Assembly: GCA_009787175.1 (NCBI GenBank)
Contig: WRGM01000074.1
Coordinates: 1 to 5,687 of the forward strand
From: Candidatus Bathycorpusculum fermentans
GTDB lineage: Archaea; Thermoproteota; Bathyarchaeia; Bathyarchaeales; Bathycorpusculaceae
Direction: 5' to 3'
DNA: 5,687 bases
Below the pieces are notes generated by a model that was not told where the DNA came from, made no database searches, and saw only the letters and a list, made by a program, of their open reading frames with translations. Positions 5,372 through 5,687 of the stretch are shown here, piece by piece; within the stretch, counting starts at the first letter, position 1; each line of letters opens with the position of its first letter. The position numbers and the translations under genes are program-made.

Positions 5372-5464
5372 CTTATCTGGGTCACTAAATACTGTTGAAA
5401 GGTTTTGGTAGGTTTAGTTGTGGTAAAGTTGTTTGAAGTATTTAGAATGATTGTTGAGAATCAT

Positions 5465-5687
5465 GGTTATTAACTGTTAACTGTTAGGGTGTATGATGTT
5501 GATTATGTATATGTGTTTGTTTTTGCTAGGTTAAATGTGTGTGTTTTGGGTATTGTTTGTGTTTTGTAGTTTGTTTCTGTTTGTTTGTTGTTTTTAGAGT
5601 TTTTGTAGATTAGGAAGCATTTTTGGGGTGGTCATTTGTGGTTTGAGGGTTATGTTGTTAGAGCTGCTGGTGATGTTACTTGTGCTA
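5465..5687. other. G/T-rich tail with no supportable gene
   Basis: The plus strand is strongly G/T-rich with almost no C; bases 5521-5580 hold 35 T, 17 G, 6 A and 2 C. A short tandem of TAACTGT occurs twice at 5471-5484. A minus-strand frame enters from the right edge and stays open for 30 codons (5686 to a TAA at 5594), giving a Ser/Thr/Asn-rich peptide that could be the end of a gene outside the window. However, a strand this poor in G has few stop codons by composition alone, so I do not call it. Confidence 0.4.

Noticed and set aside
5594..5686. 30-codon minus-strand frame entering from the right edge
   Set aside because: A strand with almost no G has few stop codons by chance; there is no start, no domain and no way to see the upstream part.
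5037..5687. tRNA-Pro as an integration site of a mobile element
   Set aside because: No second copy of the tRNA 3' end occurs in the window and the adjacent remnant has no recognisable integrase motifs; a distal repeat could lie beyond the right edge.
1..5687. CRISPR array, insertion sequence or defence island
   Set aside because: No spaced direct repeats, terminal inverted repeats with a transposase, or defence-type genes are visible.

Overview
The window reads as archaeal chromosomal DNA, most likely from the TACK side of the Archaea (a Bathyarchaeia- or Thaumarchaeota-like lineage is my best guess, not proven). The reasons are an archaeal EF-1 alpha, a stand-alone pyruvate:ferredoxin oxidoreductase beta subunit, a short XPF nuclease without a helicase half, TATA/BRE-type promoters, oligo-T terminators, and a tRNA-Pro with an encoded CCA end. 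I found no CRISPR array, insertion sequence, defence island or clearly new multi-gene system.

Layout. Positions 1-228 are intergenic: a very C/A-rich left end, a possible 26-codon minus-strand reading frame (82-162), and a compact promoter with a perfect 7-bp dyad next to a TATA box. porB (229-1230) appears leaderless and is followed by T-runs. The gap 1231-1444 holds a near-palindrome and a good BRE/TATA element for the EF-1 alpha gene (1445-2749), which has a Shine-Dalgarno site and a T-rich terminator. A short XPF-type nuclease gene follows (2943-3680). Next comes a tight two-gene cassette: an anchored extracytoplasmic LEA14-like protein (3755-4342) and a four-helix membrane protein (4347-4940). 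The second gene's ribosome site overlaps the first gene's stop codon. A hairpin and promoter-like elements lead into tRNA-Pro(CGG) (5037-5114).

The rest (5115-5687) has no intact gene. It carries a minus-strand reading frame that one extra base in a T-run would restore to 76 codons, a GC-rich hairpin inside it, and a strongly G/T-rich tail.

Functionally, the genes cover central carbon metabolism (porB), translation (EF-1 alpha, tRNA-Pro), DNA repair (XPF) and the cell envelope (the membrane pair). Apart from the membrane pair, each seems to have its own promoter, so this is a run of separate transcription units and not one pathway operon. The points most worth a second look are abrupt synonymous-codon shifts inside xpf and porB, the promoter dyads, the uncharacterised membrane pair, and the frameshifted minus-strand gene beside the tRNA.
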